From Neorhizobium huautlense (GTDB lineage Bacteria > Pseudomonadota > Alphaproteobacteria > Rhizobiales > Rhizobiaceae): 64,000 bases of DNA. A program made the position numbers and the translations under genes. The notes below the pieces were generated by a model, which was not told the origin of the DNA, did not search any database, and saw nothing but the letters and a program-made list of their open reading frames with translations. Below are positions 7,407 through 20,823 of this stretch, piece by piece. The stretch spans positions 372,001-436,000 of the forward strand of contig NZ_JAUSRF010000002.1 of the NCBI RefSeq assembly GCF_030811685.1, given 5' to 3'. How positions within the stretch are numbered: position 1 is the stretch's first letter; each line of letters opens with the position of its first letter.

Positions 7407-8627
7407 ATGACTATGACCAGCCCCCGTCGCTTTCAAGCGCTCGCTCTCTCGATGATCGCAGGCATGACGCTCGCGGTCACTCCGATACATGCTCAGGCAG
7501 ACCAAGGTTTCAAGGCTTTTGTCGCAAATTTCTATGAGACGGCAGCCAAGAGCGGCATTACCCGCGCAACCTATAATAAAGCGTTTGCAGGCATCAGCAC
7601 GCCCGATCAGGACGTGTTGCAGAAGGCGCAGTACCAGCCCGAATTCAAGTCTAAGATCTGGGATTATCTCGACAGCCGCGTGAACCCCTATACGGTCAAG
7701 ATCGGCCGCGAGATGAAGGCCCGTCACGGTCGCCTGCTGAACGCCATCGAACGGCAGTTCGGGGTCGATCAGCACATCATTCTCGCCATCTGGTCGATGG
7801 AATCCAATTATGGCGCAGCGCTGGAAAACCCGGAACGCCTGCACCACGTGCCGCAGGCGCTGGCCACGCTCGCATGGGCGGACCCGAAGCGCTCGAAATT
7901 CGGCCGCACCCAGCTGATCGCGGCGCTGAAAATCCTGCAGGCCGGTGACGTGACGCCAAAACAGCTGACCGGCTCCTGGGCCGGCGCCATGGGCCACACG
8001 CAGTTCATCCCCACCAGCTACCTGCTTTATGCGGTCGATGCCGATGGCAACGGCAAGCGCGACATCTGGCATTCGATCCCGGATGCCTTGGCGACCGCTG
8101 CCAACCTGCTTGCCAAGAACGGCTGGACCTCGGGCAAGACCTGGGGCTACGAAGCCACCCTGCCGGCTGGTGCCGCCAGATACGAAGGCCAGACCAAGAC
8201 CATCGCCCAATGGGCAGCGCTCGGTTTCACTCGCCCCAATGGCAAGGGTTTTCCACGCGGCGGTGACCGCGCGACGCTGAAGCTGATGGCGGGTTCGAAC
8301 GGGCCGGCCTTCCTGATGATGAAAAACTTCTTCACCATCAAGAAATACAATGCGGCCGACAGTTATGCGCTCGCCGTTGGCCTTCTGGCCGACCAGATCG
8401 CCGGTTACGGTGGCATGCAGCAGCGCTGGCCGCGCCCGGCAGGTACGCTCGACATTACCGAAAAATTCGAGTTGCAGTCGCGCATGAAGGAGCTAGGTTA
8501 TTACGACGGCGAGGTCGACGGCAATTTCGGCTCCGGTTCGAAGGCCGCCATTTCCGCCATCCAGAAGCGCCTCGGCATGCAGCAGGATGGCGAACCGTCG
8601 CATTCGCTGTTGAAGGCCATCCGCTGA
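7407..8627 (+). CDS. Lytic murein transglycosylase, MltB family, with peptidoglycan-binding domain
   Basis: This 406-residue exported enzyme cleaves the glycan strand of peptidoglycan to form 1,6-anhydro ends. A signal peptide (residues 1-30, ending IHAQA) is followed by the SLT/MltB catalytic domain, with catalytic Glu about residue 132 in AIWSMESNYG and the GSWAGAMGHTQFIPTSY motif. The last 60 residues form a PG_binding_1 domain (ELGYYDGEVDGNFGSGSKAAI). There is no lipobox, so it is a soluble periplasmic form. The ATG at 7407 is chosen because it begins the signal peptide; the longer TTG frame at 7341 adds non-signal residues. Confidence 0.92.
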   Translation: MTMTSPRRFQALALSMIAGMTLAVTPIHAQADQGFKAFVANFYETAAKSGITRATYNKAFAGISTPDQDVLQKAQYQPEFKSKIWDYLDSRVNPYTVKIGREMKARHGRLLNAIERQFGVDQHIILAIWSMESNYGAALENPERLHHVPQALATLAWADPKRSKFGRTQLIAALKILQAGDVTPKQLTGSWAGAMGHTQFIPTSYLLYAVDADGNGKRDIWHSIPDALATAANLLAKNGWTSGKTWGYEATLPAGAARYEGQTKTIAQWAALGFTRPNGKGFPRGGDRATLKLMAGSNGPAFLMMKNFFTIKKYNAADSYALAVGLLADQIAGYGGMQQRWPRPAGTLDITEKFELQSRMKELGYYDGEVDGNFGSGSKAAISAIQKRLGMQQDGEPSHSLLKAIR

Positions 8628-8701
8628 CATCACGATGCCATCATTATGATCGCAACGTTTTCTCTGGAACCGGGCTGCGGTCCATTCGCGGCCCGGAAGA
8701 A

Positions 8702-9961
8702 ATGGACGGCAGGGACATGAAAGCTGCAGGGCTTGGCCTCGGAAAACGGCTGAAGACTTTTGGCACGCGGGGCATTCTCGTGATTGTGGCCATGATCACG
8801 GCCCTGCCGGAGTTCGTTGCGCCTGTCGCGGCTCAGGAGCGTCGTTATTATCTCGAGGACCGTCGTTACGAGCGCCCGCAACGGCGCACGCTGATGGACC
8901 TGTTCTTCAACGATCGGCGCAGGCGTGATCCGTCGGTGATCCAGATGGAACCTCGGCGAAAACGGCGTGCGGCGCCTGCCGCTGCGCCGCGCCGTCCTGT
9001 TCGCACGGCACCGGCCGTTGCGCCGGTGATTGCCGCCCCGCCGAAACCCGAACCCGTCCAGAAGCTTGAAAATGCCAAAAAGGTGCTGGTCGTCGGCGAT
9101 TTTTTCGCCGGGCGGCTGGCCGGCGGGCTTGAAACGGCCTTTGCCGAAAATCCCGGCGTCATGGTGGTCGATCACGGCGAAACCGCGTCCGGTCTGGTGC
9201 GACAGGATCATTACGACTGGCCGCAGGCGCTGCCGGAACTGATTGCCAATGAAAAACCGTCGCTCGTCGTCGTGATGATCGGCGCCAATGACCGCCAGCA
9301 GATCGACAGCAATGATGCGCGCGAAAAATTCCGCACCGAGCGCTGGTTCGAAATCTACAAGCAGCGCGTCAACGAGTTCGGCCAGATTGCCCGCGACCAC
9401 GATCTGCCGCTGCTCTGGGTCGGCCTGCCGGCCTTCCAGTCCGCATCCATGACGGCGGATGCGGTGACGCTCAACGGCATCTTTCGCACGCAGGCCGAAG
9501 AGATCGGTGGCGAGTTCGTCGATATCTGGGACGGGTTTGTCGACGAGGAGGGCAAGTTCATCGTCACCGGCTCCGACGTCAACGGCCAGCAGGTGCGCCT
9601 GCGCAGCGCCGACGGTATCAACATGACCGAGGCCGGGCGCCAAAAGTTGGCCTTCTACGTGGAAAAGGTCGCGCGGCGTTATCTCGGCGATGTTCCGCCG
9701 GTCGAAATGGTCAATCTCGACGGCAGCAACCTGCCGGCCCTGCCGGTGCTGCCAGGCACACCGATGGCCGCTGTGGTTTCCACCCAGCCGATTGCGCTGT
9801 CCGATCCGGACCTCGACGGCGGCAAGGATCTGCTCGGCGGCACTGCGCCGGCACCCGCCACGACGCAGTCACCGCGCGATCTTCTGGTGACGCGTGGAGA
9901 ACTGCCGGAAGCGCCGGCCGGCCGGGTGGATGATTACCGGATCAACAAGGCGACGCAGTAA
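8702..9961 (+). CDS. Exported DUF459/SGNH-fold protein, probably catalytically inactive
   Basis: This 419-residue protein has a signal anchor (residues about 17-44), an Arg/Pro/Ala-rich linker (50-120) and an SGNH-hydrolase-like DUF459 domain (about 123-335). Block III is intact (MIGANDRQQ), but block I reads VVGDFFAG, with Phe where GDSL enzymes have the nucleophilic Ser, and block V reads DGIN, with Asn in place of the catalytic His. It may therefore bind rather than hydrolyse. Relatives commonly sit near cell-wall or polysaccharide genes; here it follows the transglycosylase by 74 bases and may share its transcript. An ATG at 8717 is an alternative start. Confidence 0.8.
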   Translation: MDGRDMKAAGLGLGKRLKTFGTRGILVIVAMITALPEFVAPVAAQERRYYLEDRRYERPQRRTLMDLFFNDRRRRDPSVIQMEPRRKRRAAPAAAPRRPVRTAPAVAPVIAAPPKPEPVQKLENAKKVLVVGDFFAGRLAGGLETAFAENPGVMVVDHGETASGLVRQDHYDWPQALPELIANEKPSLVVVMIGANDRQQIDSNDAREKFRTERWFEIYKQRVNEFGQIARDHDLPLLWVGLPAFQSASMTADAVTLNGIFRTQAEEIGGEFVDIWDGFVDEEGKFIVTGSDVNGQQVRLRSADGINMTEAGRQKLAFYVEKVARRYLGDVPPVEMVNLDGSNLPALPVLPGTPMAAVVSTQPIALSDPDLDGGKDLLGGTAPAPATTQSPRDLLVTRGELPEAPAGRVDDYRINKATQ

Positions 9962-10415
9962 GCAGGGCACGCGCTCTGGCGGAAGCCACCGCATGATCGA
10001 CCTTGTCGATAAAAGCCTGCGCGCGTGGGATGGCATCATGCAGATACTGATCCGGCCCCAGCATTTTGCGGCTGTTCAACTCCGCTGTGTCGAGCAGATC
10101 GAAATCGACGGTTTCGATTGAACAGCTCCATCCGGGATATCTCTTCGACCAGCCCTTGGCATGGTGCGCCAGCAACCGCTCGCGCAATGAATATCCATGG
10201 TAGTCAAAGACGATGACGCCATCCGTCACATAGGCATGTCCACCCGCAAAATCCTCGGCAGGAATGATGCGCTCCGCATGAAAACCGGGCAGCGGAGGCA
10301 AACGCAGAAAAGTGCCTGCCAACAATGCGCAGGCCCCATGCCCGAAGAAGATGCGATCGGGCAGGGCCCATCGCTTTTCCGGGTTCTTCTTGATGCCGCG
10401 CTTGAGGATGTACAT
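9942..10415 (-). CDS. Conserved hypothetical protein
   Basis: This 157-residue soluble protein is of unknown function. Visible features are a basic N-terminus (YILKRGIKKNPEKRW), the run FFGHGACALLAGTFL, and YVTDGVIVFDYHGYSLRERLL in the middle. There is no signal peptide. It is read convergently with the DUF459 gene and overlaps its end by 20 bases. The frame extends to a TTG at 10451, but the ATG at 10415 is preferred; neither has a clear ribosome site. A coherent protein-like composition supports it being a real gene. Confidence 0.65.
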   Translation of the reverse strand: MYILKRGIKKNPEKRWALPDRIFFGHGACALLAGTFLRLPPLPGFHAERIIPAEDFAGGHAYVTDGVIVFDYHGYSLRERLLAHHAKGWSKRYPGWSCSIETVDFDLLDTAELNSRKMLGPDQYLHDAIPRAQAFIDKVDHAVASARARALLTASPC

Positions 10416-10464
10416 GGCAATGAAGGTGCGGTGATTCCGCTTGTCCGTCAAACGATGACGGCAG

Positions 10465-10492
10465 AAAAAAACCTCTCGCCGTGAGCGAGAGG
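10465..10492 (-). terminator. Rho-independent terminator of gltD
   Basis: On the minus strand CCTCTCGC pairs perfectly with GCGAGAGG around TCACG and is followed by seven T. It lies 30 bases past the gltD stop. Confidence 0.93.
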
Positions 10493-10521
10493 GCCGATAT
10501 TCGATAACGAAGCGGCTGCGT

Positions 10522-11976
10522 TTAACGCGGCAGAACCGAAGCGCCCATCAGCGCCTCATCCACTGCACGTGCCACCTGACGGCCTTCACGGATCGCCCAG
10601 ACGACCAGCGACTGGCCGCGACGCACGTCGCCGGCAACGTAGAGCTTGTCGATCGAGGTCTTGTAATCGCGATCGTTGGCAACGACGTTGGTGGAGCCGC
10701 GACGGTCGGTGTTGAGCGTCAGCTTGCCTTCCAGTTCGGAAACAACGCCGGTCTTCATCGGGCCGGAGAAACCGATGGCGATGAAGGCGAGATCGGCCTT
10801 GATGATGAAATCCGTGCCGGCGATCGGCTTGCGGCGTTCATCCACCTGGCAGCAGCGCACGCCGGTGAGAACACCATCTTCGCCGACGAATTCGAGCGTC
10901 GCCACCTGGAATTCGCGGTTGGCACCTTCAGCCTGAGACGACGAGGTGCGCATCTTGGTGGCCCAGAACGGCCAGACGGCAAGCTTGTCTTCCTTTTCCG
11001 GCGGCATCGGGCGGATGTCGAGCTGGGTCACTTTGACAGCGCCCTGACGGAAAGCCGTGCCGACGCAGTCCGACGCGGTATCGCCACCGCCGACAACCAC
11101 GACATGCTTGGCACCGGCGAGGATCGGTTCAGCCGGCCAGCCGGTCGAGTCGATATTTTCACGGCCGACGCGGCGGTTCTGCTGCACCAGATACGGCATG
11201 GCATCGTATACGCCGTGCAGGTCGACGCCGGGAATGCCGGCCGGACGCGGAGTTTCCGAACCGCCGCAATAGATGACGGCATCGTGCTCAGCCATCAGTT
11301 CTTCCGTCGGCTTGTCGACGCCGACATTGACGCCGTAGTGGAAGGTGACGCCTTCGCCGGTCATCTGCTCGACACGGCGGTCAATGAAGTTCTTCTCCAT
11401 CTTGAAGTCCGGGATGCCGTAACGCAGCAGGCCACCGGCCTTCGTCTCGCGTTCATAGACATGCACTTCGTGACCGGCGCGGGCCAGCTGCTGGGCAGCC
11501 GCCATTCCGGCAGGGCCGGAACCGATGATCGCGACCTTGCGGCCGGTCTTCACCGTCGCCGGCTGCGGCACGATGTATCCCAGTTCATAGGCCTTGTCGG
11601 CGATCGCCTGCTCGACGGTCTTGATGGCAACCGGCGCATCTTCGAGGTTCAGCGTGCAGGCTTCCTCGCAAGGGGCGGGGCAGACGCGACCGGTGAATTC
11701 CGGAAAGTTGTTGGTGGAATGGAGGTTGCGGATCGCCTCTTCCCACTTGTTGCTGTAGACGAGATCGTTCCAGTCGGGGATCTGGTTATGCACCGGACAG
11801 CCGGTCGGACCATGGCAATAGGGAATGCCACAGTCCATGCAACGGGCCGCCTGTTTGGTGACCTCGGCATCCGACATGGGGATGGTGAACTCGCGGAAAT
11901 GGCGGATGCGGTCGGAGGCCGGCTGGTACTTCGCCACCTGCCGGTCGATTTCCATGAAACCCGTTACCTTGCCCAT
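10522..11976 (-). CDS. gltD: Glutamate synthase (NADPH) small subunit
   Basis: This 484-residue beta subunit of GOGAT oxidises NADPH on FAD and passes electrons to GltB for glutamate formation from glutamine and 2-oxoglutarate. The N-terminal cysteine cluster CMDCGIPYCHGPTGCPVHNQ (about 42-61) and a second set around CPAPCEEACTL bind iron-sulfur clusters. Dinucleotide folds are visible at IIGSGPAGMAAAQQ (FAD) and VVVGGGDTASDC (NADPH). It is the last gene of the gltB - small gene - gltD unit and ends in a strong terminator. Confidence 0.96.
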   Translation of the reverse strand: MGKVTGFMEIDRQVAKYQPASDRIRHFREFTIPMSDAEVTKQAARCMDCGIPYCHGPTGCPVHNQIPDWNDLVYSNKWEEAIRNLHSTNNFPEFTGRVCPAPCEEACTLNLEDAPVAIKTVEQAIADKAYELGYIVPQPATVKTGRKVAIIGSGPAGMAAAQQLARAGHEVHVYERETKAGGLLRYGIPDFKMEKNFIDRRVEQMTGEGVTFHYGVNVGVDKPTEELMAEHDAVIYCGGSETPRPAGIPGVDLHGVYDAMPYLVQQNRRVGRENIDSTGWPAEPILAGAKHVVVVGGGDTASDCVGTAFRQGAVKVTQLDIRPMPPEKEDKLAVWPFWATKMRTSSSQAEGANREFQVATLEFVGEDGVLTGVRCCQVDERRKPIAGTDFIIKADLAFIAIGFSGPMKTGVVSELEGKLTLNTDRRGSTNVVANDRDYKTSIDKLYVAGDVRRGQSLVVWAIREGRQVARAVDEALMGASVLPR

Positions 11977-12027
11977 GCTTCTTTCCTTACCTGAACCGTC
12001 TAGACCACTCGTTTCAAAGTGGTCAGG

Positions 12028-12276
12028 TCAATCTTCGTCCCCCTTGGGGGTCTCTTTCGGCCAAGTCCCATTTTGCCATTCAACGAATGGATTGAACCGA
12101 GCCCATAACTCTTCCCTTGCCCACTCCTCGCCGGGAGAGATCGAGATCACACCGTCTCGATCCTGAAGAAGATCAACCTCTTCACCCACCAAGAAGAACT
12201 CTTCGGGAATGACGACCATCCGAACACCGTCTTTTCGGATGATCTTGCTTTTCATGTTGAGCGATACAGGACGCAT
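12028..12276 (-). CDS. VapB/AbrB-like small protein between gltB and gltD
   Basis: This 82-residue protein has an N-terminal half that reads like VapB-type antitoxins: a short strand, KIIRKDGVRMVVIPEEFFL, then GEEVDLLQDRDGVISISP, the swapped-hairpin AbrB pattern. The C-terminal half is Trp- and Glu-rich and resembles a toxin-binding tail. No toxin gene is adjacent; the neighbours are gltD (51 bases downstream) and gltB (53 bases upstream). GGAGGT four bases before the ATG at 12276 fixes the start, rejecting the ATG at 12291. It could be an orphan antitoxin or a regulator; the assignment rests on motif shape only. Confidence 0.65.
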   Translation of the reverse strand: MRPVSLNMKSKIIRKDGVRMVVIPEEFFLVGEEVDLLQDRDGVISISPGEEWAREELWARFNPFVEWQNGTWPKETPKGDED

Positions 12277-12329
12277 CGGCACCTCCATCATCAGATCATC
12301 TCTGATACCATAAGGCGCCGACAGTTGAA

Positions 12330-17051
<4,722 letters not shown>

Positions 17052-17485
17052 GGTCATTCCTCCTGTTGGCCGCGAAAGGCGGCAAGGTGGCATCTGTTAT
17101 TTCGGCAGAACGAGGCACGGGTGTCGCACATCATCCCAAAATTCATGCGACAGTTCTGACGTCACGCAACTGCGCCGCCCGGGCGAACCGCGACCTCTTA
17201 AAGAGGCAGCATAACCCGGATCGGCGCCAACGTCAGCGGTGAAACCGGCCTATCGCCGATCCGATTTCCCTGAAATAGGACAGTCTTTCTGACCTATTTC
17301 TCAATTTATATGCCACAGAAGTTAATGCTCCACAAGTGGCTGAAACAGGATTTAAACCGGACAAAAAGACACAAGAATACTGAAATCGCGTGGTGCAACG
17401 CAATAAAATTACCCAAATGCCGTCCGGCATTCAATTAGATTGCCAGATTGATAGGTCCGGGCGTGCTCAGGGGATTTTGGCTGCG
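17052..17485. other. Intergenic region upstream of gltB
   Basis: This 434-base stretch holds the gltB promoter region on the minus strand and the downstream end of the beta-barrel gene. No convincing sigma-70 or sigma-54 hexamers or protein frame could be picked out by eye. AATGCCG...CGGCATT (17416-17431) is a short palindrome that on the minus strand is followed by TGGGTAATTTTATT, a weak candidate terminator for the beta-barrel gene. Confidence 0.45.
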
Positions 17486-19183
17486 TTAACGGCGCAGCGT
17501 CAGGCCGGCGCCGATCTGGACCGTTTTGGTCGGAGATGCGCCGGCGTTTTCCTCGTGCTCATAGGTCACGTCACCGGTCAGATCGAGATAACGGTTGAGC
17601 TGGTAGGTGATGCCGGCACCGAGTTCATATGTGCTCTCGTTGCTGCCGGAGGGGAAATCGCGCAGGGTCGTTGCGCCGGACAGGCGGGCAATCAGGTCGT
17701 TGCGCATCTGGTGCTGTAGGCCAGTGGAAAAGCGGTATTCCGCCCAGCCATTGGCGCCGGCGGCCGTTGCATCCTGCAATGTCGTGCGCAGGCCGAAATC
17801 GATATCGGTGCCGCGGCGGGGCGACCATGTGGCATTGCCGTCAAAGGCGACGGCGCCGAGATCGTCGAGGCGGGTGTCGTCATATTTGGCGAGGATGTAG
17901 CCGACGCCCAGTTCGCCGCGCAGCTTTTCGGAAAAATCGAATTCGACACCACTGCGGACGGCGTAATTGTTGGACGAACGCCGATAACCGGATGAATCGA
18001 AACGCTCGTCATAAACGGCACGACCGGCGGCTACTTCGAGGAAGGGAATGATGGCCGGCGACAGTTCGTAACCGACGCGCAGGCGGCCGTCGAAACCGGT
18101 GCGGTCGCGGTCGGACCGGCTGACGCTGGTGCCATCGGAAAGATCGACATCGCCATAAACAGAGCGTGCCACGGAGACGGCAGCCGTGCCGCGCATCACG
18201 CCGAAATCGCGCTGGATCGAGGCGCCGCCGCCAAAGCGCTGCACGGTCGATTGCGTGGCTGCGCCCGAAACGGCATTCGGATCGCTGTTGCTTTCGCGCT
18301 CCAGCGCATAATTGCCGGTGATATTGGCGATCGTGTCATTGGACAGGTCGAGCCGCAGATCGGTATCGATGCGGCCTTCCGGCTCGAAATCGGCGCTGTT
18401 GCTGGTGCGGCCGGAAAGTGTCTTTTCGAACGTGCCTTCGCCCGTCACCGTCAGCGCATGGCGCGACCAGTCGGACGACAGCGTGCCGCGAATGGCGGTG
18501 GAGAGATAGTTGCGGCTGGCCTTGCCGGCGCCGGTACGCTCCGTCTCGTGGTTGATGCTCTGGTTGACGCTGGGGCGCAGCGTGAATGTGCCGAGCCGCA
18601 CGCCCATGCCGTCATCGGTGCGGGTGAGGGGATCTTCCACGCCGTCGCGGTTGAGTTCGGGCGGGTTGAGCGGGCCTTCGGCGGGCTGGTTGAGATCGAG
18701 TTCGGCGGCCTGCGCGTTTTCGTCCACCAGCCCCTGCTGGTCGGCTGCCTGCCGGCCGTTGAGCGGCTGGTTGGGGTCGTTCGCAGTATCGTCCTGAGCG
18801 TTCGGGTCGCCATGGGGATCGGTGGGGATCGAGTTGCCCGCGACCGGGCTGATGCCGTTGTTCGAGCCGAGCGCGCCGGTGGCCGATCTGCCCGAAGTGG
18901 CGGAGGTGCCGTATCCGGTGCCGCCATTGGCCGTGGTGGAATAGGCACTCGTGCGGGTGGTGGCGGTGCCGGGATAGGGTGCCTGGGCCATGAGCTGGCC
19001 GGGCGCAAGCACGGTCGAGGCAAGCAGCAGGAGCATCGGGCCGCGGCTCAGAGCCGGGCTGTTCTGCCATGTCGGGCGGGCAGGGCTTGAGGATGGTGCC
19101 GGGCTAGGCGTCACGACTGCGTGCGAAAACACCGCCCGCTGGCGGGGCGCTCCCGATCGAGCCTGTTTTCCTGTGCCGTACAT
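17486..19183 (-). CDS. Outer-membrane beta-barrel protein (putative beta-barrel porin 2 type)
   Basis: This 565-residue protein has three parts: a basic N-terminal extension containing a signal-like core (about residues 49-67, ending LMAQA), a low-complexity Ala/Gly/Asn/Gln/Asp linker (70-190), and a C-terminal barrel of alternating amphipathic strands (about 200-565) ending LTLRR rather than in Phe. The barrel resembles the BBP2_2 family found in rhizobia. If translation starts at the internal Met50 (19036) a normal signal peptide results, so the upstream 49 residues may not be translated. No function is known; a surface polysaccharide or adhesion role is possible. It is divergent from kdsD. 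Confidence 0.8.
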   Translation of the reverse strand: MYGTGKQARSGAPRQRAVFSHAVVTPSPAPSSSPARPTWQNSPALSRGPMLLLLASTVLAPGQLMAQAPYPGTATTRTSAYSTTANGGTGYGTSATSGRSATGALGSNNGISPVAGNSIPTDPHGDPNAQDDTANDPNQPLNGRQAADQQGLVDENAQAAELDLNQPAEGPLNPPELNRDGVEDPLTRTDDGMGVRLGTFTLRPSVNQSINHETERTGAGKASRNYLSTAIRGTLSSDWSRHALTVTGEGTFEKTLSGRTSNSADFEPEGRIDTDLRLDLSNDTIANITGNYALERESNSDPNAVSGAATQSTVQRFGGGASIQRDFGVMRGTAAVSVARSVYGDVDLSDGTSVSRSDRDRTGFDGRLRVGYELSPAIIPFLEVAAGRAVYDERFDSSGYRRSSNNYAVRSGVEFDFSEKLRGELGVGYILAKYDDTRLDDLGAVAFDGNATWSPRRGTDIDFGLRTTLQDATAAGANGWAEYRFSTGLQHQMRNDLIARLSGATTLRDFPSGSNESTYELGAGITYQLNRYLDLTGDVTYEHEENAGASPTKTVQIGAGLTLRR

Positions 19184-19319
19184 CGCGTCGCCTGCAAGGG
19201 GTAGATATTATCCAATCCTAAAGCGCTATGGTTAATGATCCGTTGCTTATGTGTTGAGGCTTCTTGTGCGGCGATCCGCGCTTGCCGTTGCGATAGACAA
19301 CAGATCGCAACGGCGCTAC

Positions 19320-20339
19320 ATGCACGCCATGACCCAGAACGCTGCCGAAACCACCGCTGCAACTGCATCTCAGGCCGATGTCATCGAATCCGCCTTGCGG
19401 ACGGTCGCCTTTGAAAAACAGGGGCTGGATGCGCTGGAAGCGGCCTTGACCAATGGTTTGGAAAAGCCTTTTCGCAAGGCGATCGACGTCATCCTTGCAA
19501 CGAGCGGCCGTGTCATCATCACCGGTGTCGGCAAGAGCGGCCATGTCGGCGTGAAAATGGCGGCAAGCCTGTCCTCCACCGGCACGCCGACCTCGTTTGT
19601 GCATGCGGCGGAAGCGGCGCATGGCGATCTCGGCATGATCGCTCAGAATGACGTGGTTCTGGCCATTTCCAAGGGTGGCGAAAGCGCCGAGCTGAAAAGC
19701 ATCGTTGCCTATACCCGGCGTTTTTCCATTCCGCTGATCGCGCTCACCTGCAATGCGGGATCCTCGCTCGGTCGCGCTGCCGATGTCGTGCTGCTTTTGC
19801 CGGACGCGCAGGAAGCCTGCCCGCACGGTCTGGCGCCGACCACTTCGACGCTGTTGCAGATGGCATTCGGCGATGCACTGACCGTGGCGCTTCTGGAGGC
19901 GCGCGGCTTCACGCCCACCGATTTTCGCGTGTTCCATCCCGGCGGCAAGCTGGGAGCGAGCCTGATGCATGTGCGCGACATCATGCATACCGGCGACCGT
20001 GTACCGCTGGTCAGCCAGGGCACGCCGATGGTGGAGGCGATCACCGTTCTGTCGCACAAGCATTTTGGCTGTGTCGGCGTGCTGGATGAAGACGGGCGTC
20101 TGGCTGGCATCGTCACCGAGGGCGACATGGCGCGCAATCTGACGCGCAATCTTGGAGAACTGTGTGTCGACGACATCATGACCCGCCAGCCGAAAACGAT
20201 CAAACCGTCTGTTCTGGCAACGGCGGCGCTGGCGCAGCTCAATCAGTACAAGATCGGTGCGCTGATCGTGGTCGACGATGATAATAGGCCGCTCGGGCTC
20301 ATTCATTTCCACGACCTTTTGCGGATCGGCGTCGCCTGA
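19320..20339 (+). CDS. kdsD: Arabinose-5-phosphate isomerase, KpsF/GutQ family
   Basis: This 339-residue enzyme interconverts ribulose-5-phosphate and arabinose-5-phosphate, the first step to KDO for lipopolysaccharide. The N-terminal SIS sugar-isomerase domain contains VIITGVGKSGHVGVKMA and STGTPTSFVHAAEAAHGDLG with its conserved histidines; two C-terminal CBS domains follow, beginning near HVRDIMHTGDRVP. The frame is open to a TTG at 19251, but the ATGs at 19320 and 19329 are more likely starts; neither has a strong ribosome site. No other KDO gene is adjacent. Confidence 0.93.
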   Translation: MHAMTQNAAETTAATASQADVIESALRTVAFEKQGLDALEAALTNGLEKPFRKAIDVILATSGRVIITGVGKSGHVGVKMAASLSSTGTPTSFVHAAEAAHGDLGMIAQNDVVLAISKGGESAELKSIVAYTRRFSIPLIALTCNAGSSLGRAADVVLLLPDAQEACPHGLAPTTSTLLQMAFGDALTVALLEARGFTPTDFRVFHPGGKLGASLMHVRDIMHTGDRVPLVSQGTPMVEAITVLSHKHFGCVGVLDEDGRLAGIVTEGDMARNLTRNLGELCVDDIMTRQPKTIKPSVLATAALAQLNQYKIGALIVVDDDNRPLGLIHFHDLLRIGVA

Positions 20340-20360
20340 CGCCGATCGCATTTTCAAAAT

Positions 20361-20819
20361 TCAGGCCTGCTCGACCGTCAGATCGCGCCCACTCGACGCG
20401 GTGACTTTTACGCGCGTACCTGTCGGCATATCAGGGCCCATCACGGTCCATGTCGTGTCATCGAGCTTGATGCGGCCACGGCCTTCGAGGATCGGTTCGG
20501 CAAGCGTGGCGGTGCGGCCCACAAGGCTTTCGCCGCGACGGTTGAGCCAGGGCTCGTCCGTCTTGGTGCCGCTGCCGCTGTAAAAACGGCGACCGGCCAG
20601 CGCGAAGGCAATCGACAGGGTGGCAAACAGCAGAAGCTGTACATGCCAGCCCCAGAAGCTGGTGTTCCACAACGCCAGCGACAGCGCGCCGAGCACGACG
20701 GCTGCCGCTCCGATCCAGATCAGGAAAAAGCCGGGCACGACCAGCTCGAGCGCGAGCAGGATAAGCCCGACGATCCACCAGCTCCACGGCCCAAAACTGT
20801 TCCAGAGTTCGATCACCAT
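20361..20819 (-). CDS. NfeD-like membrane protein
   Basis: This 152-residue protein has three to four N-terminal transmembrane segments (WWIVGLILLALELVVPGFFLIWIG and following) and a C-terminal OB-fold domain (about 80-150: GRTATLAEPILEGRGRIKL ... GTRVKVT). This is the short NfeD class without a ClpP-like protease domain. Such proteins partner with SPFH proteins, and here the SPFH gene lies four bases upstream in the same operon. Relatives (YbbK/QmcA with YbbL/NfeD1b) act in membrane quality control. The start is the ATG at 20819, where the hydrophobic region begins. Confidence 0.88.
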   Translation of the reverse strand: MVIELWNSFGPWSWWIVGLILLALELVVPGFFLIWIGAAAVVLGALSLALWNTSFWGWHVQLLLFATLSIAFALAGRRFYSGSGTKTDEPWLNRRGESLVGRTATLAEPILEGRGRIKLDDTTWTVMGPDMPTGTRVKVTASSGRDLTVEQA

Positions 20820-20823
20820 CGCC

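Noticed and set aside
17052..17485. Sigma-54 or NtrC site upstream of gltB
   Set aside because: Searched by eye for GG-N10-GC with the proper context and found no convincing match.
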